A DNA stretch of 64,000 nucleotides from Wenyingzhuangia heitensis (GTDB taxonomy: Bacteria > Bacteroidota > Bacteroidia > Flavobacteriales > Flavobacteriaceae): contig NZ_JAASQL010000007.1 of the NCBI RefSeq assembly GCF_011762155.1, forward strand, positions 1 through 64,000, in the 5' to 3' direction. Positions 35,149 to 45,081 of the stretch are shown here, piece after piece. Both the position numbers and the translations under genes were made by a program. The stretch's first letter is position 1. Each line of letters begins with the position of its first letter. Under the pieces are notes generated by a model, which was given only the letters and a program-made list of their open reading frames with translations, was not told where the DNA came from and did not search any database.

Positions 35149-36999
35149 TTATTTAACTCCTAAATAATCCAATCTTCTTACAGCTTGTGGTTCTGTATAA
35201 ACAGTTGCTAATTTTTCTTTTTCAAGGTTGAATTTATAATCAAATCCATCTTGCATAACTACAATAGAGTTTAGCATTAACAAAGCTTCATTAGGATCTT
35301 TAGAATCGTATAAAGCTTGTGTCATTACTTTTACTGGATTTTTATTTCCAATGGCTCCTAAAAATTCAGCAGCTTTCACTCTGTTAATTAGTTCTGAATC
35401 ATTTTCAGATATCTTAATCGCATTTTTAACAAATTGATCTGCTTGTTTTCCAAAGCTAGTACAAGCATTAATAGCCCAATATCTTTCCCAAGAGTCTTTA
35501 GAATTTAAGTATTTTTCAATCTTATTTTTAGCAGTTTTAAAATCTTCTAAAGCTAAATTGGCAACAGACAAGTATTGTTTAATATCTGCTTGGTGAGTCT
35601 TACCAAAAGCAGCAGGATTGTTAAAAGCATTTTTGATTAAGTAAAATTCTGGATACAAAGATAAATCGTTGATAGTTTCCATTTTGTTGGTTAGCAATCC
35701 TCTTAATTCAACCAATTTGTTTTTAAGAGCAGGATCGTTTGCTAAATTTTTTGTTTCATATGGATCTGCTTCAATATCATACAGAGCTTCAGGAGCTTTT
35801 GTGTTAAAAAATTGTGATTGAACTTCATTTAATTTTCCTGCTTCATTCAATTCACTCCACTCCTTATAAGCCAATTGTTTGTAACGGTAGTTGTTCATCA
35901 ATCCATCATAATTAATAGGCTGAAAATTTCTTAAGTACTTGTATTTTCCTTTTCTATATCCTCTAACCATGTCGTATTTTTCGTCCATTCTGTCAGAATA
36001 ACTAAAAGTTTCATCACGATCACTAAGCTCTTTAGCAGAAATATTTTTACCTAAGAAAGGTTTTCCATCAATTCCTTCTGGTATTTTAATTCCAGCAATG
36101 TTCATTAATGTTGCTCCAAAATCTACAAAACTTACAAAACCATCGTTTCTAGTTCCAGCTTTTATGTTTACCAAATGTTTATATTTTTCTGGAATGTAAA
36201 CTACCATTGGTACTTCTAAACCAGTTTCTAAAATATATCCTTTGCTTCCTGGTAAAACTCCACCGTGATCAGAAAAATAGAAAATAAAAGTATCGTCCAT
36301 TAAACCATCTTTTTTTAATTCATCTACAACTTGACCTACTTCTGTGTCCATTTGCACAATTTTGTCTCTATACCAAGCGTTGGTATATTTCATCAATTTT
36401 GTATCTGGATGATTTGGTTGTACAGAATAATCTTTTGGGTTGGCATTTGTTTTTTTTGTTTCGTAATCTTCTTGTGTAAAATGCACTCTACTTTCGTGAG
36501 TAGTCATAATATTAAATACATGGAAAAAAGGTTGTCCTGGTTTTCTATTTCTCCACGTTGCTTTTTTAGAAGAAGAATCCCACACGGTATCTGATTTGAT
36601 AATGTTGTAATCTTCTTTATAGCAATTGGTAGTATAATAACCTGCTTGTTTTAAATAAGCTGGATACATTTCTACATTGTTTGGCATAGGTACTTGTTGT
36701 AATCTTCTGTGATAATGTGAAGAAATTCTAGGTCCGTAAATTCCAGAAATTAAAGTAGAACGTGCAGCACTACAAACAGCAGCGTTAGAAAAAGCATTGT
36801 CAAAAATAACACCTTGTTCTGCTAAAGCTTCAATATTAGGAGTTGCAATACCGTTATCATCAAAAAGTTTTAAATAGTGTTTAGAATTGTCTTCAGAGGT
36901 AATCCAAACAATATTTGGATGTTCTATTTTTTCTTGTTTTTGTGCACATGCAGACAGCATGGTAATTGCTACTAATAAAATTAGTCTTAATGGATTCAT
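35149..36999 (-). CDS. Sulfatase (S1 family, possibly S1_8) with HEAT-like C-terminus, lipoprotein
   Basis: The protein has 616 residues from the ATG at 36999 (MNPLRLILLVAI). It has a lipoprotein signal (MLSAC). The formylglycine motif is the C-x-A-x-R variant CSAARSTLISG (about residues 77-87), preceded by WITSEDNSKHY for metal binding; YFSDHGGVLPG lies near 240. Residues about 490-600 look like HEAT repeats (WERYWAINACTSFG, RVKAAEFLGAIG), which I recall from the subfamily acting on amino-sugar sulfates. The subfamily guess is weak. It is a separate unit at the end of the PUL, probably periplasmic. It needs a formylglycine-generating enzyme encoded elsewhere. Confidence 0.85.
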   Translation of the reverse strand: MNPLRLILLVAITMLSACAQKQEKIEHPNIVWITSEDNSKHYLKLFDDNGIATPNIEALAEQGVIFDNAFSNAAVCSAARSTLISGIYGPRISSHYHRRLQQVPMPNNVEMYPAYLKQAGYYTTNCYKEDYNIIKSDTVWDSSSKKATWRNRKPGQPFFHVFNIMTTHESRVHFTQEDYETKKTNANPKDYSVQPNHPDTKLMKYTNAWYRDKIVQMDTEVGQVVDELKKDGLMDDTFIFYFSDHGGVLPGSKGYILETGLEVPMVVYIPEKYKHLVNIKAGTRNDGFVSFVDFGATLMNIAGIKIPEGIDGKPFLGKNISAKELSDRDETFSYSDRMDEKYDMVRGYRKGKYKYLRNFQPINYDGLMNNYRYKQLAYKEWSELNEAGKLNEVQSQFFNTKAPEALYDIEADPYETKNLANDPALKNKLVELRGLLTNKMETINDLSLYPEFYLIKNAFNNPAAFGKTHQADIKQYLSVANLALEDFKTAKNKIEKYLNSKDSWERYWAINACTSFGKQADQFVKNAIKISENDSELINRVKAAEFLGAIGNKNPVKVMTQALYDSKDPNEALLMLNSIVVMQDGFDYKFNLEKEKLATVYTEPQAVRRLDYLGVK

Positions 37000-37218
37000 A
37001 ATTACTTTAAATTGAATTGGTCTATAAAAATAAATGTTTATCATTTATATAATAAATTTAAAATGTACTTATTACATATATGTTTTGATGTTTTTTTCTT
37101 TAAAAAAAACGTGAGTCTAAAATTATAACAATTTATAATTAGATATATAATTTAGCATACATAAACCTGTACAAAAACTGAACAAGTTGTTATTGAGACT
37201 TTAGTTTGTATAGATGGT

Positions 37219-40047
37219 TTAATTCTGAGGTTTAAGAACCGCTGTTATTTTGTTTTTTGTTAAATATTTGTTGGCTACTTTCTTAAGGTCTTCAGATGTT
37301 AATTGCTTTATTTTTTCTTTCTGATTTAAGAAATTATGAATATCAGTTTTATAAAAATCCGCATTTTTAATTTTATTGATCCAGAAGCCATTTTGTTTTA
37401 AAGCTTGTTTGTAATCTAACAATTGGGTTTCTTTAATTTTGTTTAAATCCTTATCAGAAATACCGTTGTTTTTTATTTTTTCTAATTCAGCTAAAGCTTT
37501 TTGAATTAGCTTGTCTACATTTTCTGGACCACAAGGAAAAGCAATAGAAAAATTGTATTGTTTAACAGGTAGTTTTCTAATACCTCCTTTGGCAGAAACT
37601 CCATAAACACCACTTTCTTCTTCTCTTAATTGTTCAATAAGTTTTATAGAGAGCACTTCTCCAAGACTTCTTAAATAATAATCTTCATTTTTTGTGTATT
37701 CTTTTGCTAAGCCAGAAAATAGGATTCTGACCAAACTTTTAGGTTCGTTTCCTTTTAAAACGGTTTTTTCTAAAATACCTTCCATCGGTTTTGTAGAAAC
37801 ATTTTTGTAAGTTTCTTTAGAATATGTGCTAGGTAAAGAAGCCAGGTAAGTTTTACAATATTCTTGCAAAGTTTGTTCATCAAAGTTACCTACAAAGTAA
37901 AAGTTAAAATCAGAAGCATCGGCAAAACGTTCTTTGTACTTTTGATACGCTAACTTATAATTTGTTTGGTTCCAGACCTCATCTGTAGGAAAACCAATGT
38001 GTCTTTTGTTGTGTTGATTTAAAAATTGATCAACCTCTACAGAAAAATAGGTTGAGGGTTTAGAAATTGCGTTTTTTAAGTAAGCCTGCATTTTATTTTT
38101 GTAAGAATTGTAGGCTTTTACATCGTAATTTAGTTTTGTAAAATACAAATGTGTTAATTGAAAAAAGGTTTCTAAATCTTTTGGAGTTGAAGCTCCACTC
38201 ATTCCTTCACTTAAACTTCCAATAGATGGAGAAACACTTACGGATTTACCAGCCAATAATTTTTGCAAATCATTTTTAGAATATCCATTAACACCTGCTT
38301 CTGTTAAAGCTCTATTGGCAATGCTGGTTTGTTTGTATTCTTCATCTGTTAATAAAGAAGATCCTCCAAAACTAAAAGCTCTAAATAGAACTTGATTGTC
38401 TTTAAAATCTGTTTTTTTGTAACTTACTTTTACTCCGTTACTTAAAGTGATTTTTGTAATGTTTAGAACCGTGTCTTTTTCTATTTGGGTAATGCTCCCT
38501 GCTATTGGTAGTGTAGACATCAATCCATCTCCTAATTCTTTTTCCTGATAAGGTTTTAGTGATGATTTTTTTACTTTATTTAAAATTTGAATAACTTCTG
38601 TTTCAGTAATATGGGGAATGTTTTCTTTTTGTGGTCCTGTAAATATTATAACACGGTTGTTGTTATGAATGTAGTTTTTAAGTAAAGAATTGCAATCATT
38701 TAAAGAAATTTTAGGCAACAATTCTTGTAAATTTTTAAACTCCCACTCAACTCCTGGAATAGGTTCTGCATTTAAAAAGTTTTGAATATATTCTGACGTA
38801 TAGCTTTTAGATTCTGATTTTTCTTTTTCGTTAAAAGCTCTCTCCATGCTATTTAATAATGATTTTTTAGCTCTTTCTAATTCGCTTTCTAAAAATCCAA
38901 AGCGAAAGGCTCTTTCATTTTCTTTTACCAAAGTTTTAAAAGCTTCTATTTGACCTGTTTCGCTACTAATAGCATAGTTTTGATATGCATTTTTAGATTT
39001 ATCCCAAATATTACCATACCAAGAACCTGCATAAATAAAAGGAGGGTTTTCTTTGTTTTTTAGTTCGCTTAAACGATTGTTTAACATCGTACTAAATAAA
39101 TTGTTGATCAAACTTTCTTGATAATCAGCAATAGTAACAACAGGTTTGGCAGTAGCTGTGCTTTTGTAATATAATTGTACGGTTGATCTAGTTGCTTCTG
39201 GATCTGTAACAATAGAAACCAATGTTTTTTTATGATTTGGAGTGGTGTATTCTGTTCTTTTTTTAGGTTTTTTTACAGCAGGATATTTTTCAAAGTGAGT
39301 CTTTATTTTTTCTTCTAGCGTTTTTACATTCACATCACCTACGGCAACAATGGCCATTAAATCGGGTCTGTACCAATTTTTATAAAACTCCCTTAAATCT
39401 TTATAAGTAAAATTTTCTAAGACTTTTTTAGTTCCTATAGGCAAACGCTCTGCATAACGAGATTTGTACATTAATTTAGGTAAATAATCGGCTAACATTC
39501 TTTTGTTTGCTCCCAAACCTAATCGATATTCTTCTAGAACTACACCTCTTTCTTTGTCTATTTCTTCATCTGTTAAAGAAGCGTTAAAAGCCCAGTCTTC
39601 TATAATTTGAAATCCTTTTTCTAGTTTTTCATCATCGTCTGTAGGAATGGGCAATATGTAAACAGTTTCGTCAAAACTGGTGTAGGCATTTAGGTGAGCT
39701 CCAAACTTAACTCCAATACTTTGTAAATAATCTACTAGTTCATTTTTGTTAAAGTTCTTAGAACCATTAAAATTCATATGCTCCATAAAATGAGCCAATC
39801 CTAATTGTTTTTCGTTTTCTAGAATAGAGCCTGCCTTCACCACCAAACGCAATTCTACTTTTTGTTCTGGTTTAGAATTTTGTCTAATGTAATATGTCAT
39901 ACCGTTAGATAAAACTCCTTTTTTTACATTTTTATCTGTAGGAATAGCAGAGGTTGTCGCTGTTTTGTTGGTTGTTTCTGGATTAGAAATGCGATTACAA
40001 GAGATAAATGCAACTATAAATGTGGCAACTATAAGTACTTTTTTCAT
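37219..40047 (-). CDS. M16 family zinc peptidase, lipoprotein
   Basis: This 942-residue protein has a lipoprotein signal (VAFISC). The inverted zinc motif HFMEH lies at about residues 82-86 in LAHFMEHMNFNGS, with the distal Glu in the EEIDKERGVVLEEYRLG region near 165. Two M16 halves follow in one chain, the second, inactive half carrying GGSSLLTDEEYKQ. This resembles PqqL-type insulinase-like peptidases found as periplasmic or surface proteases in Bacteroidota. Its substrate is unknown. It is transcribed alone and diverges from the transporter gene; no link to the PUL is apparent. Confidence 0.9.
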   Translation of the reverse strand: MKKVLIVATFIVAFISCNRISNPETTNKTATTSAIPTDKNVKKGVLSNGMTYYIRQNSKPEQKVELRLVVKAGSILENEKQLGLAHFMEHMNFNGSKNFNKNELVDYLQSIGVKFGAHLNAYTSFDETVYILPIPTDDDEKLEKGFQIIEDWAFNASLTDEEIDKERGVVLEEYRLGLGANKRMLADYLPKLMYKSRYAERLPIGTKKVLENFTYKDLREFYKNWYRPDLMAIVAVGDVNVKTLEEKIKTHFEKYPAVKKPKKRTEYTTPNHKKTLVSIVTDPEATRSTVQLYYKSTATAKPVVTIADYQESLINNLFSTMLNNRLSELKNKENPPFIYAGSWYGNIWDKSKNAYQNYAISSETGQIEAFKTLVKENERAFRFGFLESELERAKKSLLNSMERAFNEKEKSESKSYTSEYIQNFLNAEPIPGVEWEFKNLQELLPKISLNDCNSLLKNYIHNNNRVIIFTGPQKENIPHITETEVIQILNKVKKSSLKPYQEKELGDGLMSTLPIAGSITQIEKDTVLNITKITLSNGVKVSYKKTDFKDNQVLFRAFSFGGSSLLTDEEYKQTSIANRALTEAGVNGYSKNDLQKLLAGKSVSVSPSIGSLSEGMSGASTPKDLETFFQLTHLYFTKLNYDVKAYNSYKNKMQAYLKNAISKPSTYFSVEVDQFLNQHNKRHIGFPTDEVWNQTNYKLAYQKYKERFADASDFNFYFVGNFDEQTLQEYCKTYLASLPSTYSKETYKNVSTKPMEGILEKTVLKGNEPKSLVRILFSGLAKEYTKNEDYYLRSLGEVLSIKLIEQLREEESGVYGVSAKGGIRKLPVKQYNFSIAFPCGPENVDKLIQKALAELEKIKNNGISDKDLNKIKETQLLDYKQALKQNGFWINKIKNADFYKTDIHNFLNQKEKIKQLTSEDLKKVANKYLTKNKITAVLKPQN

Positions 40048-40152
40048 AAGATAAAGGATGCTTTTTTTTATAAACTTATTAATTATAGATCAAAGAATAT
40101 GTTTCAAAAGGATTAATTTCGTTTTTAATTAAAGATATAGAGTTACCAAACA

Positions 40153-41118
40153 ATGTTCCAAAAAAAACTAAAAATTCCTATTGATGGATTTATTCTATCT
40201 TTATTAGGTGCTATTTTAATTGCTGTTGTATTTCCTAACGGAGCCAAACTTTTAAAAATTAAGGAAATAACTAATATTGGAATTGCGTGTATTTTCTTTT
40301 TTTATGGATTAAAATTATCCTTTAAAGAAATACAATCAGGATTAAGAAACTACAAGGTTCATGTTTTAATTCAGATAACTACTTTTTTAATTTTTCCTAT
40401 AATTTTAATTTTGTTAAAACCTATAATTACAAATTTAGTAGGGCCAGATTTTTGGATAGGATTGTTCTTTTTAGCAGCTTTGCCTTCTACAGTTTCTTCT
40501 TCGGTAGTTATGGTTTCTTTGGCAAAAGGAAACGTGCCTTCGGCCATTTTTAATGCAAGTATTTCTGGAATTATAGGTGTGTTTGTAACTCCTGTTTGGA
40601 TTAGTATATTTGTGTCTACGTCAGGCAATATCTCACTTTCATCTGTGTTTTTAAAACTTTTTATTCAGATTATAGCACCCTTAACATTAGGTTTGTTGTT
40701 CAATAAAAAAATAGGAGTGTATGCAAAGAAAAACTCAAAACGAATTGCTTTTTTTGATAAGGTAATTATTGTATTAATTGTGTATGCTAGTTTTTGTAGT
40801 TCTATTTTAGAAAACATTTTTGGTGGAGTAAGCATTTTAAACTTAGTCTATTTATTTTTTATAGTTGTGTTTCTTTTTGGTCTGTTAATGGCTATTGTTT
40901 TTGTGACTTCTAAATTTCTTAAATTAAAGTATCAAGATAAAATTACGGCCATGTTTTGTGGTTCTAAAAAATCGTTGGTTCACGGTTCTGCCATGTTAAA
41001 AATTATTTTTTTAAACAATCCAAGTGCAGGTATGTATTTGTTACCAGTTATGTTATATCACATTAGTCAATTAATGATTTTAGCTTTTGTAGCCAACAAA
41101 TTGGGGAATAGAAATTAA
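40153..41118 (+). CDS. SBF-like (bile acid:sodium symporter family) transporter
   Basis: This 321-residue protein has about nine to ten hydrophobic helices starting with DGFILSLLGAILIAVVFP. The segment AALPSTVSSSVVMVSLAKGN (about residues 110-129) and FCGSKKSLVHGSAMLKIIF (about 275-293) are typical of the SBF-like group related to SLC10A7. The substrate is unknown and most family members are annotated only by homology. It diverges from the M16 peptidase gene and is followed by 87 nt before the Big_2-DM13 lipoprotein gene. Confidence 0.85.
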   Translation: MFQKKLKIPIDGFILSLLGAILIAVVFPNGAKLLKIKEITNIGIACIFFFYGLKLSFKEIQSGLRNYKVHVLIQITTFLIFPIILILLKPIITNLVGPDFWIGLFFLAALPSTVSSSVVMVSLAKGNVPSAIFNASISGIIGVFVTPVWISIFVSTSGNISLSSVFLKLFIQIIAPLTLGLLFNKKIGVYAKKNSKRIAFFDKVIIVLIVYASFCSSILENIFGGVSILNLVYLFFIVVFLFGLLMAIVFVTSKFLKLKYQDKITAMFCGSKKSLVHGSAMLKIIFLNNPSAGMYLLPVMLYHISQLMILAFVANKLGNRN

Positions 41119-41205
41119 CAATAGAAAATAGTTTTTTTATAAGTGTTTGTAATTGATTTAGTTATGTGTCGACCAAAAGATAACTAACCAACACTTATAC
41201 CCTAA

Positions 41206-42126
41206 ATGAAAACAATGCACTTTTTTAGTTTTTTACTACTAATCAGCCTCACTTCCTGTATTCAAGAAGATTTGGTAGACGATTATGTAGAACCAGAATT
41301 TAGAGTTGACATTCAAAACCCTGTCCCTGCAAGAATAGGTTTGAATAATACGTATCAATTTTCTGCTTCTTTTTTTAATGATATTGGACAACAAATAGAT
41401 ACACCAATTACTTGGTCTAGTTCCAATACTACTGTAATTACAGTAAGCAGTCAAGGATTGGCAACTGCAGTAGGTACGGGACAAGCAATTATAATAGCTA
41501 GTGTAACAGATGATAATCCCAAAAAAACATCACAAACTATTACCCAAAGCATAGGAACTATTACTGTGGATGAAATAAAAGAAGGAACGCTAGTTATTAA
41601 TAACCCAAGAACAACCTCAATGCTGATTGGTGCTACCTATAATTACAATGCAGATTATATTGGAGAGGGAGTTTTAAACTGGTCCAGCTCCAATTCAAAT
41701 ATAGCTAGTATTAATGCAGTTACAGGTCTAGTTACTGCAAAAGCCTCAGGAAATACAACAATTACGGTTACTGTTCAAGATCAAGGAAATACATTAACGG
41801 ATACAACTCAACTAAGTGTTATTACTGCTGTTTCTAAACAAGCTACTTTATCGGGTTCTTATGGTTTATCTGGTAATGTTACGTTTACCAATTCAAGTTT
41901 AAATTTTTCAGATGATTTTAGTGTGAGCTCTGCACCTGGAGGCTATTTTTATTTATCTAACAATCCTAACTCTATCAGCGCAGCTATAAAAGTAGGAGGA
42001 CAAGTAAATGAAAGAACTGGAGCGTGGTCAATTTTACTAAACAATATTGATGTGAACGATTACAACTACATTATTTTTTGGTGTGACCCATTTGATGTGT
42101 ATTTGGGGGGAGGAACTTTTAACTAA
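41206..42126 (+). CDS. Lipoprotein with two Big_2 Ig-like domains and a DM13-like domain
   Basis: This 306-residue protein has a lipobox (ISLTSC). Two bacterial Ig-like Big_2 repeats follow: ITWSSSNTTVITVSSQGLAT (about 67-86) and LNWSSSNSNIASINAVTGLV (about 157-176), each near the W-S-S and G-L-A/V-T-A pattern. The C-terminal 95 residues (about 212-306) look like a DM13 domain: GSYGLSGNVTFTNSSLNFSD, GGYFYLSNN, and the ending YIIFWCDPFDVYLGGGTF with its single conserved Cys. DM13 has been proposed to be redox-active; the function here is not known. The next gene, an outer-membrane protein, starts 30 nt downstream and is probably a partner. Inverted TAGTTAT / ATAACTA lies upstream at 41159-41186. 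Confidence 0.75.
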   Translation: MKTMHFFSFLLLISLTSCIQEDLVDDYVEPEFRVDIQNPVPARIGLNNTYQFSASFFNDIGQQIDTPITWSSSNTTVITVSSQGLATAVGTGQAIIIASVTDDNPKKTSQTITQSIGTITVDEIKEGTLVINNPRTTSMLIGATYNYNADYIGEGVLNWSSSNSNIASINAVTGLVTAKASGNTTITVTVQDQGNTLTDTTQLSVITAVSKQATLSGSYGLSGNVTFTNSSLNFSDDFSVSSAPGGYFYLSNNPNSISAAIKVGGQVNERTGAWSILLNNIDVNDYNYIIFWCDPFDVYLGGGTFN

Positions 42127-42156
42127 ACAAAACTAGACATATACTAAACATAACAG

Positions 42157-43014
42157 ATGAAAAATAAATTTATAATGATAGCCATGCTTTTGTTTACTGC
42201 AAATGTAATGGCACAATGGACGAAAGGAAAAGGTAACGGATATTTTAAATTATCAACTTGGTATTTACAAGCTGATGAACATTTTACAGATTCAGGAGAC
42301 AAGTCTCCTTTAACAACAAGAGGAGTGTTTAATGTTAGTTTGTATGGGGAGTACGGATTGACAGATAAGTTAGATATAATAGCTTACATTCCATTCTATG
42401 TAAGGAGTTTTCAAAACAAATCGGTTTCTGCTACCAGAGGAACTGTTGTTACAGAAGGTGCAGCATTAAACAGTTTTGGAGATACAGATATAGGAATTCG
42501 ATATTCGTTATTGAAGAACAGTAAGTTAGCTGTTTCATCAACTTTAAAGTTTGGGATTCCATTAGGAGAAACAGAAGGAGGAAATGAAAGAGCGGTGCTG
42601 CAAAACGGAGATGGAGAATTTAATCAGCAATTACAGGTAGATCTAGGAATTCCTTTTGTATTAGGAAACTTAGGGGCTTATGCAAAAACACATTTGGCTT
42701 ATAATCATAGAACAGAGGGGTTTTCTGATGAGGTCTATTATGGAGGAGAATTAGGTGTTCAGTTTTTTAATAGACTATGGCTTATAGGTAGGTTGACTGT
42801 TTTAGAATCTACCAGAAATGGATCTTTAAGTGATGCAGGAAGTGTAAACGGAAGCATTTTTGCTAACAATATAGAGTACACAAATTTAGGAGCAGAGGTG
42901 GCTTACTATATAACCTCTAAAGTGGGACTTTCATTTACTTATACTTCGGTAGTGTCGGGTAGAATTATTGTGGCGGCTCCATCGTACAGTGGAGGAGTGT
43001 TTTTAGATTTGTAA
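42157..43014 (+). CDS. Putative outer-membrane beta-barrel protein
   Basis: This 285-residue protein has a signal peptide (about 1-19, NVMAQ). The remainder has alternating amphipathic strands and ends with ...GGVFLDL, consistent with an outer-membrane barrel. The sequence KGNGYFKLSTWYLQADEHF and the TDKLDIIAYIPFYVRSF segment resemble transporter-like barrels annotated as MetA-pathway phenol degradation proteins, which is a structural family label and not a function. It follows the Big_2-DM13 lipoprotein by 30 nt. I infer a two-protein outer-membrane unit. Confidence 0.65.
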   Translation: MKNKFIMIAMLLFTANVMAQWTKGKGNGYFKLSTWYLQADEHFTDSGDKSPLTTRGVFNVSLYGEYGLTDKLDIIAYIPFYVRSFQNKSVSATRGTVVTEGAALNSFGDTDIGIRYSLLKNSKLAVSSTLKFGIPLGETEGGNERAVLQNGDGEFNQQLQVDLGIPFVLGNLGAYAKTHLAYNHRTEGFSDEVYYGGELGVQFFNRLWLIGRLTVLESTRNGSLSDAGSVNGSIFANNIEYTNLGAEVAYYITSKVGLSFTYTSVVSGRIIVAAPSYSGGVFLDL

Positions 43015-43108
43015 CTAGTCTCAATCAAAACATTTGTGGTAGTGTTTAAATCCAAAGACACCATAGTTATAAAACCTATCTGTTAGCTTTGAAAAAAAAG
43101 TATATAAA

Positions 43109-44137
43109 ATGAAGATAGTTTTAAAATCAATGGTCATTGTTACCATGTGTTTGTTTTGGAATTGTAGCAATGCTACTGGAGATAATTTTGTCCCACCAAG
43201 CGAAGAAGAAAATTTAGAAGAAGAAACTTTGTTAGGGTCAGATGTTAGTGCACCCACATTTAATGCCAATCAGGATCCTAATACCACAGATAAAAAATGG
43301 GTAAAAGTAGTTGAGCTTTCAGATGAATTTGAAGGAAGTAAATTAGATACCAAAAAATGGAATCCTACTCCAGAAACAATGTGGAATGGAAATGATAGAG
43401 GATGGTATGGATCAAATAGGTCATTGTTTGATGAAGACAATGTATCTGTTGGAGATGGACATTTAAGAATACAAGGTATAAAGTATGCTTCTCCACAATA
43501 CGGTCCTAAGGATAATACTTCTCAGCCTGCTAACAGAAGGTATGGTGGTGCTTATTTGTACGGAAAAACATCAGCCAAAGAAGGGTATTATATGGAAGCT
43601 AGAATGAAAGCTAGTGGTACAGCAATGTCAGCAGCTTTTTGGTTAAAAACGCCTCCAATTCCATGTAGTAGTAACCTAAGTTATGGAGAGAATTTAGAAA
43701 TTGATATTCAAGAGTGTGTAGGAGTTTTTACAGGTGAAAAAGGAGATGCTTGGACGAAAGATGATTGGGCGGTAGATTCTAAGTGGGATCGTATTTTTCA
43801 TTATAACACACACAGACATAATGCAGGAGATTGCTATACTGGAGGGAAAAAAACCAAAGGAGGGAAACTGAATTTTGATGAAAAAAATGCAGATAAATTT
43901 CATGTTTACGCTGCTTATTGGTATCCAGGAGGAGAGCGTGTAGACTTTTTTATTGATGGAGATTTTGTAAAACAAGTAACTCCTGCTGTTGCTTTTAAAG
44001 GAGAATTACGTTTAATTATGTCTAGTAACTTTTACGATTGGATAGAAGAGACAACAGCAGAAGAAATGGGATTTACCAAACCTTTAGAAGAACGTTACAC
44101 TAGGTTTGATTGGGTGCGTACTTGGGAGTTGAAATAA
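43109..44137 (+). CDS. GH16 endo-glycanase, lipoprotein (agarase/porphyranase-like)
   Basis: This 342-residue protein has an N-terminal lipoprotein-like signal (CLFWNC) and an acidic linker (EEENLEEETL). The GH16 beta-sandwich starts at VVELSDEFEGSKLDTKKW. The catalytic ExDxxE motif is LEIDIQECVG (about residues 195-204), in which the first Glu should be the nucleophile and the last Glu the acid/base. The general look, with YTRFDWVRTWEL at the end, fits agarase or porphyranase-like subfamilies better than laminarinases, but the substrate cannot be fixed. It shares linker and domain order with the GH16 at 53580-54554. It is 94 nt downstream of the outer-membrane protein gene. Confidence 0.85.
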   Translation: MKIVLKSMVIVTMCLFWNCSNATGDNFVPPSEEENLEEETLLGSDVSAPTFNANQDPNTTDKKWVKVVELSDEFEGSKLDTKKWNPTPETMWNGNDRGWYGSNRSLFDEDNVSVGDGHLRIQGIKYASPQYGPKDNTSQPANRRYGGAYLYGKTSAKEGYYMEARMKASGTAMSAAFWLKTPPIPCSSNLSYGENLEIDIQECVGVFTGEKGDAWTKDDWAVDSKWDRIFHYNTHRHNAGDCYTGGKKTKGGKLNFDEKNADKFHVYAAYWYPGGERVDFFIDGDFVKQVTPAVAFKGELRLIMSSNFYDWIEETTAEEMGFTKPLEERYTRFDWVRTWELK

Positions 44138-44164
44138 TAATAAATTAAAAATATTTTTAGATAA

Positions 44165-44204
44165 AAAACAAAAGAGATCGTATGTATACGGTCTCTTTTG
44201 TTTT
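44165..44204. terminator. Terminator after the first GH16 gene
   Basis: AACAAAAGAGATCGTA (from 44168) pairs with TACGGTCTCTTTTGTT (to 44102-44104 end of stem) through one G-U pair, with a TGTA loop near 44183-44186. It separates the convergent GH16 and pirin genes. Confidence 0.75.
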
Positions 44205-44240
44205 AAAACTATAGTTGATTAGGAATGTTTGTAATTATTT

Positions 44241-44954
44241 TTAAAGAAACATAGGAACCTCCATTAATAATACGTTGGCTCCTTCTTTTGCGGTTAGGTT
44301 AAAGTTTTTTGTATTCCAAATTCCCATTCCGTCTCTTTTAGATAAAAGTTCACTGTTCACATCAATATTTCCTTCTAACACAAAAACATAAACTCCATTT
44401 CCTTCTTTTTTTAACGTATATTCAATAGTCGTTTCTTTGGTGAATTTTCCAAGACTAAACCAAGCATCTTGATGTACCCAAACTCCTTGATCGTCTTTAT
44501 TAGGTGATAGTACTTGATAAAATTGATTTTCTTTTTGAATTTCTTTGGTAGAAATTTGATCGTAACGAGGTTCAACTCCCTTTTGGTTTGGAATTATCCA
44601 TATTTGAAGAAATTTTACATCTTTATTAGGGTTTCTGTTACGTTCACTATGATAAATACCTGTACCTGCACTCATCACTTGCACATCACCTTCTTTTATT
44701 ACAGATATATTTCCCATGCTGTCTTGGTGTTCTAAATCTCCTTCTAAAGGAATAGAAATAATTTCCATGTTTTCATGTGGATGTTTTCCAAAACCACTTC
44801 CAGAATGTACCTGGTCATCATTTAAAACTCTTAAAACTCCAAAATTCATTCTTTCTGGATTGTGATATCCTGAAAAACTAAAAGTGTGGTAAGAGTTTAA
44901 CCAACCATGATTTGCATGTCCTCTTGTTTCTGCTTTGTGAATTACTGTGTTCAT
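44241..44954 (-). CDS. Pirin family protein
   Basis: This 237-residue bicupin starts with the pirin signature HANHGWLNSYHTFSFSGYHN (about residues 15-34). The metal-binding residues lie in GFGKHPHENMEIISIPLEG and LEHQDSMG (about 55-82). Bacterial pirins such as YhhW bind iron and some act as quercetinases; the role here is not known. It is encoded 127 nt downstream of an AraC-type regulator gene on the same strand, so it may be its target or co-transcribed with it. Confidence 0.92.
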   Translation of the reverse strand: MNTVIHKAETRGHANHGWLNSYHTFSFSGYHNPERMNFGVLRVLNDDQVHSGSGFGKHPHENMEIISIPLEGDLEHQDSMGNISVIKEGDVQVMSAGTGIYHSERNRNPNKDVKFLQIWIIPNQKGVEPRYDQISTKEIQKENQFYQVLSPNKDDQGVWVHQDAWFSLGKFTKETTIEYTLKKEGNGVYVFVLEGNIDVNSELLSKRDGMGIWNTKNFNLTAKEGANVLLMEVPMFL

Positions 44955-45081
44955 TGCTTTTTTTTAATGTTAAATAATTATTTTTTCTTTTTTAATTCTA
45001 TAGCAAAGATGGTACAAAAGCAGAATGTGAGGAATATAAGAAATCTGGATTTGCATATGAGAATCCGACATTGTATTATTT

